Positions 1 to 9,548 of a stretch of 55,689 nucleotides of DNA are shown one piece after another. Origin of the DNA: Pseudomonadota bacterium (GTDB lineage: Bacteria > Pseudomonadota > Gammaproteobacteria > Burkholderiales > Ferrovaceae); assembly GCA_021805445.1 (NCBI GenBank), contig JAJZFH010000028.1:1-55689 (forward strand). The letters are read 5' to 3'. Position numbers and translations under genes: made by a program. Every line of letters begins with the position of its first letter. The stretch's first letter is position 1. Below the pieces are notes generated by a model. That model worked only from the letters and a program-made list of their open reading frames with translations, was not told where the DNA came from and made no database searches.

Positions 1-131
1 GTGACCGGCCAACGCCGTCTATATTTGCAAAAAACCGCCTCAACGACCCTCAAATATATGGATTACGCTCAACAGTGACAGGTTGGCACCATCGTGCTGT
101 TTTACCCCGGCATCCCCAGATGGAAAGGGGA

Positions 132-160
132 TTGGCCTGTATGGCTTCGTTGGGTAGAAT
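132..160 (+). promoter_or_regulatory. putative sigma70 promoter of the aldehyde dehydrogenase gene
   Basis: A -35-like TTGGCC (132-137) and a -10-like TAGAAT (155-160) are separated by 17 bp and lie 40 bp upstream of the preferred start codon at 200. The rest of positions 1-199 shows no gene that I can support. Confidence 0.45.
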
Positions 161-199
161 GTTTTTTGGAGATTCCGGTCAATGAGGAGAACAGTCGCC

Positions 200-1720
200 A
201 TGATTTACTCGCTACCTGGACAGCCTGGAGCCAAAATTCACTATCGGTCCCATTACGACAATTTCATTGGGGGTCGGTGGGTTCCTCCGGTACGGGGGCA
301 GTATTTTGAGGTGTTGACTCCCATCGATGGCAAAGTCTATACGCGCGCGGCCCGCTCCACGGCAGAAGACATCGAATTGGCGCTGGATGCCGCCCATGCT
401 CGTGCAGTGGATTGGGGGGGGACGTCTGCCGCCGAGAGGGCTGGGCTTTTGCTCAAGATTGCCGAACGCATGGAAGCCAATCTCGAACTTCTGGCTTATG
501 CGGAAACCGTGGATAACGGCAAGCCCATGCGCGAAACGCTCAATGCCGACATTCCCCTGGCCATCGATCACTTCCGCTATTTTGCAGGCTGTGTGAGGGC
601 TCAGGAAGGGGGCATCAGTCAAATCGATCAGGAGACCGTGGCCTATCATTTCCATGAACCCCTGGGGGTCGTGGGGCAAATCATCCCCTGGAATTTCCCC
701 ATCCTGATGGCTGCCTGGAAACTGGCTCCGGCGCTGGGTGCAGGCAATTGTGTGGTGCTGAAACCGGCGGAGGCCACGCCCATCAGTCTTTTGGTGCTGG
801 TGGAATTGATTGCCGATCTACTTCCGCCGGGCGTGCTCAATATCGTCAATGGATACGGATATGAGGCGGGTTTGTCTCTGGCGACCAGCAAGCGCATCGC
901 CAAGATCGCCTTTACGGGGTCTACTTCAACGGGGCGGATCATTGCCCAGGCGGCGGCCAATCATCTGATTCCAGCGACATTGGAACTGGGGGGGAAATCG
1001 CCCAATATCTTTTTTTCCGATGTCCTGGATGCGGATGATGATTATCTGGATAAGGCTGTCGAGGGGCTGGTTCTATTTGCGTTCAATCAAGGGGAAGTCT
1101 GTACCTGCCCCTCGCGCGCCCTGATTCATGAGGCGATGTATGAGCCTTTCATGGAGCGTGTGCTGACCCGGGTCAAGGCCATTCGCCAGGGCAATCCCCT
1201 CGATACTTCGACCATGGTGGGAGCCCAAACGTCCAAAGAGCAGATGACCAAGATCCTGTCCTATCTGGATCTGGGGCGACAGGAAGGGGCAGAATGCCTG
1301 ATTGGTGGACATGCCATGGCATTTTCCGGCGAACTGGCGGGAGGATATTACATTGCCCCCACGCTGTTTCGCGGACATAACGGGATGCGGATCTTTCAGG
1401 AGGAAATCTTTGGCCCGGTGCTGGCCGTGACCACCTTCAAAGATGAAGCAGATGCGCTACGACTGGCCAACGACACGATCTACGGATTGGGGGCGGGGGT
1501 ATGGACGCGTAACGGAAACAGGGCCTACCGGATGGGACGAGCCATCAAGGCAGGACGGGTGTGGACCAATTGCTACCATGCTTATCCGGCCCATGCCGCC
1601 TTTGGTGGTTATAAGGAATCAGGGATTGGGCGGGAAACCCACAAGATGGCGTTGAATCATTATCAGCAGGTCAAAAATCTGCTGGTCAGTTATGGTGAAA
1701 GGAAATTGGGGATTTTTTAG
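200..1720 (+). CDS. aldB: NAD(P)-dependent aldehyde dehydrogenase, AldB/ExaC/AcoD type
   Basis: Oxidises aldehydes such as acetaldehyde to carboxylic acids with NAD(P)+ in the cytoplasm. The 506-residue protein closely follows E. coli AldB along its length. Landmarks are the family N-terminal motif [10 protein letters not shown], the coenzyme motif IPWNFP, the turn GSTSTGR, the catalytic glutamate E262 in [11 protein letters not shown], and the nucleophile C301 in [11 protein letters not shown]. An in-frame ATG lies 18 nt further upstream, but the start at 200 has a GAGGAG ribosome site 8-10 nt before it and gives the usual family N-terminus. The stop codon overlaps that of the convergent c-di-GMP gene by a few bases. 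Substrate range cannot be read from sequence; acetaldehyde is the family default. Confidence 0.93.
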   Translation: MIYSLPGQPGAKIHYRSHYDNFIGGRWVPPVRGQYFEVLTPIDGKVYTRAARSTAEDIELALDAAHARAVDWGGTSAAERAGLLLKIAERMEANLELLAYAETVDNGKPMRETLNADIPLAIDHFRYFAGCVRAQEGGISQIDQETVAYHFHEPLGVVGQIIPWNFPILMAAWKLAPALGAGNCVVLKPAEATPISLLVLVELIADLLPPGVLNIVNGYGYEAGLSLATSKRIAKIAFTGSTSTGRIIAQAAANHLIPATLELGGKSPNIFFSDVLDADDDYLDKAVEGLVLFAFNQGEVCTCPSRALIHEAMYEPFMERVLTRVKAIRQGNPLDTSTMVGAQTSKEQMTKILSYLDLGRQEGAECLIGGHAMAFSGELAGGYYIAPTLFRGHNGMRIFQEEIFGPVLAVTTFKDEADALRLANDTIYGLGAGVWTRNGNRAYRMGRAIKAGRVWTNCYHAYPAHAAFGGYKESGIGRETHKMALNHYQQVKNLLVSYGERKLGIF

Positions 1721-4587
1721 GACGTCGGAGGGGAACCCGTTTCCCTGTCTGGTCGGGAGAACGTCGGTTTCCAATGAATCAGTTCATCGGCACTCATGGG
1801 GTAGGCGATATGATGTCCCTGTCCGGCTTGACAGCCCAATTCGAGAAGTAGTCGATATTGTGAGATATTTTCTATGCCTTCCGCCACGGTCCGGCAGCCA
1901 AAGACGCTGGCCAGGGACAGGATGCTCTGGATGATGGCACGATCCGTGGCACTGGAAACCATGTCACGCACAAAACTTTGGTCGATTTTCAGTTCATCCA
2001 CGGGCAGTTGCCTCAAATAGGCCAGAGAAGAGTACCCCGTACCAAAGTCATCCAGTGCGATACCAATGCCCAGATCACGACAGGAGTGGATGATTTCGCC
2101 CACCTCCTGAATATTGTCCAAAGAGAGCGTTTCCAGAATTTCCAGATTCAGAAGACGAGGGGGGACGATGGGATGAGCCAACACTTGATTCGTCAGATGA
2201 TGGATGAAATTGGGACGTTCCAGGTGATGGGGGGAAACATTGATGCTGATGGGGATTTCGCGTCCCTGTGCTTGCCATTGATCCAGTTGGGTGAAAACTT
2301 GAGCAATGACCCATTCGCCCACTTGGCTATCGAGATGGGTTTGGCTGATCTGTGGCAGAAATTCCTGGGGCGACAGAACCCCGCGTTCGGGGTGATGCCA
2401 GCGAATCAGGGCTTCCACTCCCAGCAGTTGCCCGTCGGGTAGATCCACTTTGGGTTGATAAAGAAGAAATAATTCCTCACTCTCCAGTGCATGCTGGAAT
2501 CGTTTGCGAAACTCCTGTTGTAGGCGTAGCAAGGCATCCATTTCAGGGTCATAGATCTGAATCTGATTTTTACCCGACTGTTTGGCGCTGTACATGGCTT
2601 GGTCGGCATGGCGCAACAAGGTGTCGGGGTCACTGTGGTCGAGAGGGTAGACCGTAAGGCCCAGACTGGCGCTGAGAATGACGGGAGGCGTGTCATTCAG
2701 GGTGACCGGGAGCGCCAACTGGGCCAACAAGCGCTGTAAGGTGGCAAGGGATTCCTGTGCATCGCGGTAACCGGTCAGTAATAGAACAAACTCGTCTCCG
2801 CCCAGGCGAGCAACCGTATCCCCTTCGCGCAGGACGTTTTTCATGCGTTGGGCCATCTCGATGAGAACCTGATCGCCGATTTCATGACCGAGAGAATCGT
2901 TGATTTGTTTGAAGCCATCCAGATCCAGATAACCGATCACCAGCAGGCGTTGGGAACGGGACGACAAGGCCAGAGTCTGTTGCATGCGGTCGGCCAGCAA
3001 TACCCGATTGGGTAAACCCGTCAGAGGGTCATAATGGGCGATGCGTTCCAATTCCTTCTCATGGTTCTTGAAATTGGTGATGTCGGTAAATACCCCCACA
3101 TGGTGAAGTACCTGTCCCTGTGCATCCCGGATCAGTGAGATGGATAGAAGTTCCGCATAGATTTCTCCGGATTTCTTACGGTTCCACAGTTCTCCGCGCC
3201 AATTTCCTTTTTCTTGAAGCGTTGTCCAAAGGTTCTGGTAAAACTGCTCGTCCTGTTTTCCCGATTTCAGAAAATTGGGCGTGTGCCCCAGTACTTCGTC
3301 CCGAGAATACCCTGTAATGACAGTGAAGGAAGGATTGACGTCCAGAATGTTGTTCTGGTGGTCGGTGATGAGAATGCCATCCAGACTGGTGTTGAAGACA
3401 TTGGCATTGATCCTCAGTTGGGCGTCGACGCGTTTGCGCTCGGTGATATCGTTGAATACGACGAGAGAGCCGGGGCGGCCGTTGAAGGTGACTGCAAGGT
3501 TGGCGACTTCTGCATCAAAGGGGGTTCCATCACGGCAGAGCAACTTTTCTTCGATGAGTGGATTACTGGTCCCCTTTTCGATGGTTGCAGCCGCCCGTTC
3601 CCTGACGACGTCACGATAGTCGGGATGGACCAGATCGAGCACAGGGAGTTGCAGCAACTCTTGCGCTGACGCGGCATTGAACTGTTGTACCGCTTTCTGG
3701 TTGGCAAGGCACACCTTGCCCTCCTGATGGATCAGGATACCGTAAGGGAGGTACTCGATGAGGCGACGGAACTCTTTCTCTCGGTGCGCCAACTGAGTGG
3801 TGAAATTCCTGAGTTCGGAAATATCATAGAACCAGCCCAGCACGGCATTCTGATCATAAAACCGAATGGGCATGTAGGAGGCAAGTACAGTGATCTGATC
3901 CTTGCCGGGAACCAGCAAATTGATTTCCCGATTCAGAACGTTATGTCCCTGCGCCAACTCTTTCAGGATGTGTTCATACTCTTCGGGGTGTTCATAGTAG
4001 CGTTGGGGATCATCGCCCATGGCGTCGGGGTTATGAATCAACTGGGCATAACGGGGATTATGGAAAACGACTTGTCGTCCCTGATCAGTAGCAATGCGCA
4101 CGGCAATGGGACTGACGTTGAGGATGTCGAGGAGGCGTCGTTCGTTCTCCTGCATCCGCAACTGTACTTCCCGTTGGGCGGTGATGTCGTTGCCAATGAT
4201 GACCAGGAAAGGGTTGCCCAACTCATCGCGGATGACGGTGTTGTTCCATTCGAACCAGCAGATCAGGCCATGACGATTGACCCAGGGAAAAACAAACTGC
4301 TGCGTGTCGGGTATGGTCAAGGATTCAAGAAACTGGGCGCGGACAGTGGCCCGGTCTTCTGTTTCAGTAAAACGGGCCCAGAAAAAGGGTTTCTGGCGGA
4401 CCTCTTCAAACGAGTAACCTGTGAATCGTTCGGCCGAATGGTTGAAGCGCACGATCAACCCTTCCTGATCGATGACCAAAATCAGCGGGGCAGCCAAGTC
4501 CAGAATGGTTTCGGTAAAACTCTTTTCGGTGCTGGGGTAGCACCCCCGCCCCTTGCCTTCCGAAGCATTGAATGAACGATTATCCAT
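1717..4587 (-). CDS. multi-PAS GGDEF-EAL cyclic-di-GMP signalling protein
   Basis: Predicted soluble 956-residue sensor and turnover protein for the second messenger cyclic di-GMP. Four PAS domains occupy roughly residues 30-150, 150-265, 270-390 and 395-520. The GGDEF domain has an intact GGDEF motif at 596-600, preceded five residues earlier by an inhibitory-site RxxD (REGD). The EAL domain starts at E725 (GVEALIRW) and keeps the catalytic signatures [19 protein letters not shown], the KID lysine and AEGIE. Both synthase and phosphodiesterase activities therefore look possible. The usual QGY of EAL enzymes reads QGH here. No membrane segments are visible, so the signal is probably cytoplasmic. 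An AGGAGT lies rather far (about 15 nt) before the start, so the exact start is less sure. Confidence 0.93.
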   Translation of the reverse strand: MDNRSFNASEGKGRGCYPSTEKSFTETILDLAAPLILVIDQEGLIVRFNHSAERFTGYSFEEVRQKPFFWARFTETEDRATVRAQFLESLTIPDTQQFVFPWVNRHGLICWFEWNNTVIRDELGNPFLVIIGNDITAQREVQLRMQENERRLLDILNVSPIAVRIATDQGRQVVFHNPRYAQLIHNPDAMGDDPQRYYEHPEEYEHILKELAQGHNVLNREINLLVPGKDQITVLASYMPIRFYDQNAVLGWFYDISELRNFTTQLAHREKEFRRLIEYLPYGILIHQEGKVCLANQKAVQQFNAASAQELLQLPVLDLVHPDYRDVVRERAAATIEKGTSNPLIEEKLLCRDGTPFDAEVANLAVTFNGRPGSLVVFNDITERKRVDAQLRINANVFNTSLDGILITDHQNNILDVNPSFTVITGYSRDEVLGHTPNFLKSGKQDEQFYQNLWTTLQEKGNWRGELWNRKKSGEIYAELLSISLIRDAQGQVLHHVGVFTDITNFKNHEKELERIAHYDPLTGLPNRVLLADRMQQTLALSSRSQRLLVIGYLDLDGFKQINDSLGHEIGDQVLIEMAQRMKNVLREGDTVARLGGDEFVLLLTGYRDAQESLATLQRLLAQLALPVTLNDTPPVILSASLGLTVYPLDHSDPDTLLRHADQAMYSAKQSGKNQIQIYDPEMDALLRLQQEFRKRFQHALESEELFLLYQPKVDLPDGQLLGVEALIRWHHPERGVLSPQEFLPQISQTHLDSQVGEWVIAQVFTQLDQWQAQGREIPISINVSPHHLERPNFIHHLTNQVLAHPIVPPRLLNLEILETLSLDNIQEVGEIIHSCRDLGIGIALDDFGTGYSSLAYLRQLPVDELKIDQSFVRDMVSSATDRAIIQSILSLASVFGCRTVAEGIENISQYRLLLELGCQAGQGHHIAYPMSADELIHWKPTFSRPDRETGSPPTS

Positions 4588-4809
4588 GATTAAGTAAGGA
4601 ACTCCTGCCCACGGGTTCAGTATACTCTTGCGCGCGGGATGTTGTTTTGAAGAGTGTCAATTACACGCGTCCGATCATTTTTGAAGAAGTTTTGGGAATC
4701 GGGCGGTCAAAAGGGATGGATGGGGGGCAAAATCTCACAGGCACAGCGGGGGATGCAGTGCGTACGGATGTGGGCAGCGAAAAGTAGATGCTGATCCCTG
4801 GAGCGGGAA
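4588..4809. other. intergenic region, 222 bp, no gene seen
   Basis: It contains a minus-strand TATACT at 4624-4619 that could be the -10 element of the PAS-GGDEF-EAL gene, without a clear -35. At about 4790-4812 an imperfect inverted repeat (CTGAT-CCC / GGGA-ATCAG) lies just past the stop of the 61-residue ORF and could be a weak terminator for it. I see nothing else. Confidence 0.3.
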
Positions 4810-4995
4810 TCAGGATAGATGGTTCAGGGCATGAATCAAATAAAACAGGGCACCCAGAGCAAAGAGGTACAGGAAAGAAAACAGGCTCATCATGCGGGTC
4901 TTCCGAGAACGAGTCGACGGGAACGCGCCCCTCAAAGGATTGAGCGCAGGGGAGGCTTTGGGTTGGGTGGTACGTTTAAAGTCCACGGGGATCAT
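4810..4995 (-). CDS. small predicted single-span membrane protein, unknown function
   Basis: A 61-residue ORF that I do not recognise. It starts MIPVDFKRTT, has a basic Ser/Thr/Arg-rich middle ending in SRKTRMM, and finishes with one hydrophobic segment, LFSFLYLFALGALFYLIHAL, which would span the inner membrane with the positive side in the cytoplasm. The start at 4995 is chosen because AGGAAA lies 5-10 nt upstream. A longer 81-residue reading from 5055 has no ribosome site. It is divergent from the DUF2892 gene. The positive-inside layout supports a real protein, but no homologue is known to me. Confidence 0.4.
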   Translation of the reverse strand: MIPVDFKRTTQPKASPALNPLRGAFPSTRSRKTRMMSLFSFLYLFALGALFYLIHALNHLS

Positions 4996-5073
4996 GGGGG
5001 TTTCCTGAGTTTGAGCCGCTGAGAGATCCGAACGGAACGGTCTCTGTATTTTCAATTCATTCTATTTCAATCA

Positions 5074-5092
5074 GGTTAAATCGAACTTAACC
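5074..5092. repeat. inverted repeat, possible operator between two divergent small membrane-protein genes
   Basis: GGTTAA and TTAACC are perfect 6-bp inverted arms separated by 7 bp in the 204-bp gap between the divergent ORFs starting at 4995 and 5200. It has the geometry of a dimeric regulator site, but the arms are short and chance is possible. Confidence 0.25.
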
Positions 5093-5199
5093 CTGCTCTT
5101 TTGAAGTCGTTCCCAGAATCGTTGAATGATCCCCTCAGGGAACTTTATCCCGCAGCATGGAGTCCACTGGTTCTGGGTCGTGCGAGGAGAAGAAGGGTC

Positions 5200-5388
5200 A
5201 TGTGCAATGTCGGCGGAATGGATCGGGTGTTACGGATCGTGGTGGGGCTGGTGTTGATCGGCTTGGCGGCCATGCATACGGTGGGCGCATGGGGATGGAT
5301 CGGGGTGGTTCCGCTCCTGACTGGGGCCGTTGGCTGGTGTCCTGCGTATCGCCTCTTGGGGATCAAGACCTGTTGCACCAAACCTTGA
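5200..5388 (+). CDS. DUF2892 (YgaP-like transmembrane) family protein
   Basis: A 62-residue inner-membrane protein with the full DUF2892 signature: MCNVGGMDRVLR at the start, a first hydrophobic helix (IVVGLVLIGLAAM), a second around WIGVVPLLTGAVG, and the closing CPAYRLLGIKTC. The same module forms the membrane anchor of the rhodanese YgaP in E. coli and also occurs alone, with unknown function. The start at 5200 has GAGGAGAA about 10 nt upstream; the longer reading from 5101 adds residues foreign to the family. The gene converges on cbiP, with 11 bp between stops. Confidence 0.82.
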   Translation: MCNVGGMDRVLRIVVGLVLIGLAAMHTVGAWGWIGVVPLLTGAVGWCPAYRLLGIKTCCTKP

Positions 5389-5399
5389 ATCGAACGCTT

Positions 5400-6905
5400 T
5401 CACATCCCGAGCAGGGCGTTGAGGCGGTCTGTATCGCAGTGGGCAGCGATCAGGTCGGCGAGTCGTTCCAGGTCAATGTGGCGCTTTTCCGGGCGACTGG
5501 GGGCGGTTTCCGGGGATGCCAGTCCCGCCCAGTCCAGAAGCGCCCGTCGTGTGTCGGAGTGGTCGAACAGTCCATGCAGGTAAGTTCCGAGTAGTTGATT
5601 GTCTGCGCTGAGGGTTCCTTCTCCTTCGTGTTGCGAGAAATCTGATGAGGAATCTGGCGCAGGGGGGGCATCTTTACTCAGAAGAAAAGCCGGTTGTTCC
5701 AGTGCCGGGCCGTGACTGACGCCCGCGTGAATTTCGTATCCTTCCACGGGAACCATCGGTGCCCAAATACAGTGTCCCCTCCGGTGACGGAGGATTTTGT
5801 GGGGGCCCAGGGTGGTTTCCAGTTCCAGCAGACCCAACCCGGGGCTGGATCCTGCGCGTCCTTCCAATCCCAGTGGATCGTGAAGGGTCTTTCCCAGCAT
5901 CTGAAGGCCACCACAGATTCCGATGACCTTTCCACCATAGCGCAGATGATGATGCAGTTTCGATTCCCAACCCTGGGCGCGGAACCAGGCCAGATCCGAG
6001 GCTACGGCTTTGGAACCGGGCAGGCAGATCAGGTCTGACGCAGGAAAGGATTGCCCGGCTCGGACGAAATGCAAGTTCAAATCTGGAAGCAGACGTAATG
6101 CGTCAAAATCCGTGGCGTTGGAAATACGCGGGAAGGCGGGGACGACGATCTGTCCTCCGGAGCCTGAGGGGCGATCCGCTTTCGGCAAGGCATCCTCTGC
6201 ATCCAGGGAGAGATCGGGTAGGTAGGGGAGGACCCCCAGGACAGGTAATCCCGTCGTCCGTTCAAGCCAGACCAGACCAGGTTTCAGAAGGGTCAGGTCA
6301 CCGCGGAAGCGATTGATGATGAACCCTTTGACTCTTGCCCGTTCCGCGGGTGCGAGGAGCGCCAGGGTTCCGATCAGGTGGGCAAAGACGCCGCCCCGAT
6401 CGATATCGGCTACCAGCAGGACAGGGCAATCCACGGCTTCGGCAAACCCCATGTTCGCGATGTCATTTTCCCTGAGGTTGATTTCCGCAGGGGATCCTGC
6501 ACCTTCCACCAGTACCACTTGATGTTGCCGTGCGAGACGTTCGTGAGCTGCCACTACAATGGGGAGAAGTTCAGCCTTGTAGTTCTGATAGGCATCGGCT
6601 TTTAAGTGAGCAGTCACTTTCCCCAATACGATGACTTGTGCCCCCTGATCGGTGACGGGCTTGAGCAGAACGGGGTTCATGTCGACATGGGAAGGGATGC
6701 CGCAGGCGATGGCCTGGAGTTCCTGGGCCCTGCCGATTTCACCCCCTGCCGCTGTGACGGCGCTGTTGAGCGCCATGTTCTGGGGTTTGAAGGGTGCTAC
6801 GGAGACGCCCCGGCGTTTGAGCCAGCGTCCCAATGCGGCGACGACCGTACTTTTTCCCGCATCGGAGGTAGTCCCCTGAATCATCAGGGAGCGGGCACGT
6901 GTCAT
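5400..6905 (-). CDS. cbiP: cobyric acid synthase (glutamine-hydrolysing)
   Basis: Also called CobQ. Amidates the b, d, e and g carboxylates of adenosylcobyrinic acid a,c-diamide, using glutamine and ATP, late in corrin synthesis. At 501 residues it has the usual length. The N-terminal synthetase domain opens with [13 protein letters not shown] (P-loop-like) and contains [10 protein letters not shown] and [12 protein letters not shown]. The C-terminal class I amidotransferase-like domain has the nucleophilic cysteine in [10 protein letters not shown]. The start at 6905 overlaps the stop of cobD as ATGA, so translation is probably coupled. It is the last gene of the riboswitch-led cobalamin operon. 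A 559-residue reading from further upstream would add 58 residues foreign to the family. Confidence 0.96.
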   Translation of the reverse strand: MTRARSLMIQGTTSDAGKSTVVAALGRWLKRRGVSVAPFKPQNMALNSAVTAAGGEIGRAQELQAIACGIPSHVDMNPVLLKPVTDQGAQVIVLGKVTAHLKADAYQNYKAELLPIVVAAHERLARQHQVVLVEGAGSPAEINLRENDIANMGFAEAVDCPVLLVADIDRGGVFAHLIGTLALLAPAERARVKGFIINRFRGDLTLLKPGLVWLERTTGLPVLGVLPYLPDLSLDAEDALPKADRPSGSGGQIVVPAFPRISNATDFDALRLLPDLNLHFVRAGQSFPASDLICLPGSKAVASDLAWFRAQGWESKLHHHLRYGGKVIGICGGLQMLGKTLHDPLGLEGRAGSSPGLGLLELETTLGPHKILRHRRGHCIWAPMVPVEGYEIHAGVSHGPALEQPAFLLSKDAPPAPDSSSDFSQHEGEGTLSADNQLLGTYLHGLFDHSDTRRALLDWAGLASPETAPSRPEKRHIDLERLADLIAAHCDTDRLNALLGM

Positions 6906-7912
6906 GCTGTTCCGGTTCCGTGTTTGAAACTCGAAAGCCCCTTGGTCAGGTGTTGCCACGCCAACTCGTTCCCAGGCAGTCCAAAACGTATCCCGTAATT
7001 TTTCGGAAAGTTTCGCACCCAGATGCCTTGCTGGGCCAGATGATCCTGCAGGCGTTGCGCCTGGGAAGCCAGGACCCATTGGAACAGTGCGGTGCCTCCC
7101 TGGGGTGGAAACTGACTGCGTGTCAGTAATTCGTGTAAGCGCTCACTTTCTCTGATCAGTTTGTGCCTCATCGCTTCTTGCCATGAAACATCGCGCAAAG
7201 CCTGGATGGCCAACCATCGGGAAGGGCCGGAAATCGTCCAGGGGCCCAAAGCGTCTTCCAGAACCTCGAGAAGGGAGGGAGAGGCACCGACAAAGCCAAC
7301 CCGGGCACCCGCCAGACCGAAAAATTTGCCCAATCCGCGTAGCACGATCAAACCGGGCGGCAGTGCCTTTCGAGCGAATCCGGGAAGAGTGGCGAGCAAG
7401 CTGTCTGACGGCGCGGTATCCATGAAGGCTTCATCCACGATCAGCCAGCCTCCCCGGGCAGAAAGTTCGGCATGCCAGGCCCATAACTTGTGTAGCGGGG
7501 TCACTTCCCCGGTGGGATTGTTGGGATTGACCACCACCAGAACATCGATGGACGATAAATCCCGCCCCGAACCCCAGGGAATGACATCGTGGCCCTGTCT
7601 GGCCCAGCAGACCGCATGTTCGGCATAGGTGAGGGGTTGCAGGGCAACGCGACTGTGGGGACGCAGGGTGGGCAGCATTTGCAAGGCGGCTTGGGTGCCG
7701 GCTACGGGTAATACCTGAGGGAATCCGAAATAGTGGCAGGCGGTTTTTTCCAGGTCGTCGTCCGTGCCCGGCAGACCGTGCCACAATTCGGCGGGAATGG
7801 ACGGGGTGGGCCAGGCATGGGGATTGATCCCGGTGGACAGATCAAGCCAGCGACCGGCGGGGCGCCCAAAGCGTTGAACGGCCAGGGTCAGATTTCCGCC
7901 ATGTTCAAGCAT
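6902..7912 (-). CDS. cobD: L-threonine-O-3-phosphate decarboxylase (PLP-dependent)
   Basis: Also called CobC in Pseudomonas naming. Makes (R)-1-amino-2-propanol phosphate, the linker that joins the corrin ring to the lower nucleotide loop. The 336-residue protein is a class I/II aminotransferase-fold enzyme: it starts MLEHGGNL and [10 protein letters not shown], has NPNNPTGE and the DEAF motif, and the probable PLP-binding lysine in [15 protein letters not shown]. It overlaps cbiB by 8 nt upstream and cbiP by 4 nt downstream. Pairing with cbiB fits the chemistry, since CbiB consumes its product. Confidence 0.94.
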   Translation of the reverse strand: MLEHGGNLTLAVQRFGRPAGRWLDLSTGINPHAWPTPSIPAELWHGLPGTDDDLEKTACHYFGFPQVLPVAGTQAALQMLPTLRPHSRVALQPLTYAEHAVCWARQGHDVIPWGSGRDLSSIDVLVVVNPNNPTGEVTPLHKLWAWHAELSARGGWLIVDEAFMDTAPSDSLLATLPGFARKALPPGLIVLRGLGKFFGLAGARVGFVGASPSLLEVLEDALGPWTISGPSRWLAIQALRDVSWQEAMRHKLIRESERLHELLTRSQFPPQGGTALFQWVLASQAQRLQDHLAQQGIWVRNFPKNYGIRFGLPGNELAWQHLTKGLSSFKHGTGTA

Positions 7913-8840
7913 GGGCCGACAGTCGCGACAGTGAGGGCATCCAGGTCATGACCACGGCCGCGAGGACCCAGAGGAAGGCGCCGCGGCGTACGAGAGTCAA
8001 GGCGCGGTCGATGTCGTTGCGCTGTGGCGAGCGCCCGCAGCCCAATCGCGGTCGTTCATGCCATTCACCCCCATAGCAGGCCCATCCTCCCAATCGAATG
8101 TTCAAGGACCCTGCACCGGCAGCCATGACCGGTCCTGCGTTGGGGCTGTCCCATTGGGGCGCTTGTTGCGACCAACAGACGAGAGCATGGCGGAACTTGC
8201 CCAAAAAGGCATAAGTGAAGGCGGTGAGACGGGCAGGTATCCAGTTGAGGACGTCATCGAAACGGGCGGCTGCCCAGCCAAAGTGAAGATAACGTGTCGA
8301 CTTGTAGCCCCAGGTAGCATCCAGGGTATTGGCCAGGCGGTAGAGAATCACACCAGGCGCCCCGCCCACCCAGAACCAGAACAGGGCTCCGAAGACCCCA
8401 TCGTTCCCGTTTTCCAGAACTGACTCACACGTGGCGGGAAGAATCGCCAGAGTGGCTTCATCCCGGCTGACGATGGCTGCTGTCGCGCGTCGCGCCGCCT
8501 TGTCGTCCTGACGGTCGAGAGCTTGGCAAATGGGGCGTACATGATCGTGCAGACTGCGTAATCCAAGGGCAAAGTAGAGCGTCCAAAGGGAGAAAGCCGT
8601 GCCCCATCCATGGGCGAGACGACTCAAGACCAAGCTGATTCCTACGGGCGGGGCCAGGGTCATGACCAGGGTGAGAACACCGCGCAGACGGCTGGGGGCA
8701 TAACTGCGGCGTTCCACCCACGCAGCCCAATGGCCAAATCCCACCAAAGGATGCCAGCGCCGCGGCTCGCCCAGCAAGCCGTCCAGGATAAGGGCGCCTG
8801 CCATCAGGGAGGAGGGGTGACTCAGAAGATCGGGCATCAT
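7905..8840 (-). CDS. cbiB: adenosylcobinamide-phosphate synthase
   Basis: Integral membrane enzyme (also called CobD) that attaches aminopropanol phosphate to adenosylcobyric acid. The 311-residue sequence carries the family markers LDGLLGEPRRWHPLVGFG near the start, several hydrophobic segments, the cluster RLANTLDATWGYKSTRY, and the region FDDVLNWIPARLTAF. Two consecutive ATGs (8840 and 8837) are equally possible starts. It follows bluB with a 3-nt gap and overlaps cobD by 8 nt. Confidence 0.93.
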   Translation of the reverse strand: MMPDLLSHPSSLMAGALILDGLLGEPRRWHPLVGFGHWAAWVERRSYAPSRLRGVLTLVMTLAPPVGISLVLSRLAHGWGTAFSLWTLYFALGLRSLHDHVRPICQALDRQDDKAARRATAAIVSRDEATLAILPATCESVLENGNDGVFGALFWFWVGGAPGVILYRLANTLDATWGYKSTRYLHFGWAAARFDDVLNWIPARLTAFTYAFLGKFRHALVCWSQQAPQWDSPNAGPVMAAGAGSLNIRLGGWACYGGEWHERPRLGCGRSPQRNDIDRALTLVRRGAFLWVLAAVVMTWMPSLSRLSAHA

Positions 8841-8843
8841 GGC

Positions 8844-9548
8844 TCAATACGCGGGAGGGGTTCCCCCCACACCGGCGGGCCAGTGATTTTCAAAGAGAAC
8901 TTCATCGAGGCGCAGACGTTGTCCCCACCCCGTACTTTCCAGCAAGGGACGCGCATAGAATTCGCTGACCTGTCCAATGCATAGAAGGGCGACAGGACGG
9001 GATCCAGAGGGCAATGCCAGGAGTTGGGCGAGGCCATCCGGATCGAAGAAGGAGACCCAACCCAGGCCAATGCCTTCTGCACGGGCGGCCAGCCACATGT
9101 TTTGAATGGCACAGCCCACGGAGGCCAGATCCATGTCGGGCAGGGTGCGGCGTCCAAACAGATGCCGTTCCCGTTCGGGCATCAATACGACCGCCAGAAC
9201 CTCTGCGCATTCCCCCAGACCCTCTATCTTCACTTTCAGAAAATCATCGGTACGGGTGGTCAGGGCCTGAGCCGTGGCCAGACGTTCCGCTTCCACCAAC
9301 CGCCGGATATTCTGACGTTGGGTGGGGTCGGTGATACGAATGAAACGCCAGGGTTGCATATAGCCCACGGAAGGGGCCAGGTGGGCGGCCTCCACCAGAC
9401 GTTCGAGTAATCCGGCAGGCAAAGGATCGGGCAAAAAATGGCGCATATCGCGACGTTCGCGCAGGGTGCGCCAGAGTGCTTCCCGTTCTGTCGGTGTATA
9501 GGCGTGGGGCAGGAGGGTATCTTCACACGGTGGTGAGGCGGGAGTCAT
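8844..9548 (-). CDS. bluB: 5,6-dimethylbenzimidazole synthase (flavin destructase)
   Basis: Oxygen-dependent enzyme that breaks down reduced FMN to make 5,6-dimethylbenzimidazole, the lower ligand of B12. The 234-residue protein is in the nitroreductase fold family but carries BluB-specific stretches: RRDMRHFLPDPLP, AAHLAPSVGYMQPWRFI, and DMDLASVGCAIQNMWLAARAEG followed by GLGWVSFFDP. Its presence means the cell can make the aerobic lower ligand itself. The start ATG overlaps the cbiA stop by 4 nt. Confidence 0.95.
   Translation of the reverse strand: MTPASPPCEDTLLPHAYTPTEREALWRTLRERRDMRHFLPDPLPAGLLERLVEAAHLAPSVGYMQPWRFIRITDPTQRQNIRRLVEAERLATAQALTTRTDDFLKVKIEGLGECAEVLAVVLMPERERHLFGRRTLPDMDLASVGCAIQNMWLAARAEGIGLGWVSFFDPDGLAQLLALPSGSRPVALLCIGQVSEFYARPLLESTGWGQRLRLDEVLFENHWPAGVGGTPPAY

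Noticed and set aside
85..97. Sigma54-like promoter (TTGGCAC...TGC) before the aldehyde dehydrogenase
   Set aside because: GG and GC elements are 9 bp apart instead of the required 10, and a reasonable sigma70 promoter lies closer to the gene.
3685..4575. A 296-residue plus-strand ORF opposite the PAS-GGDEF-EAL gene
   Set aside because: The minus-strand frame has full domain signatures; the plus frame has none and no ribosome site context.
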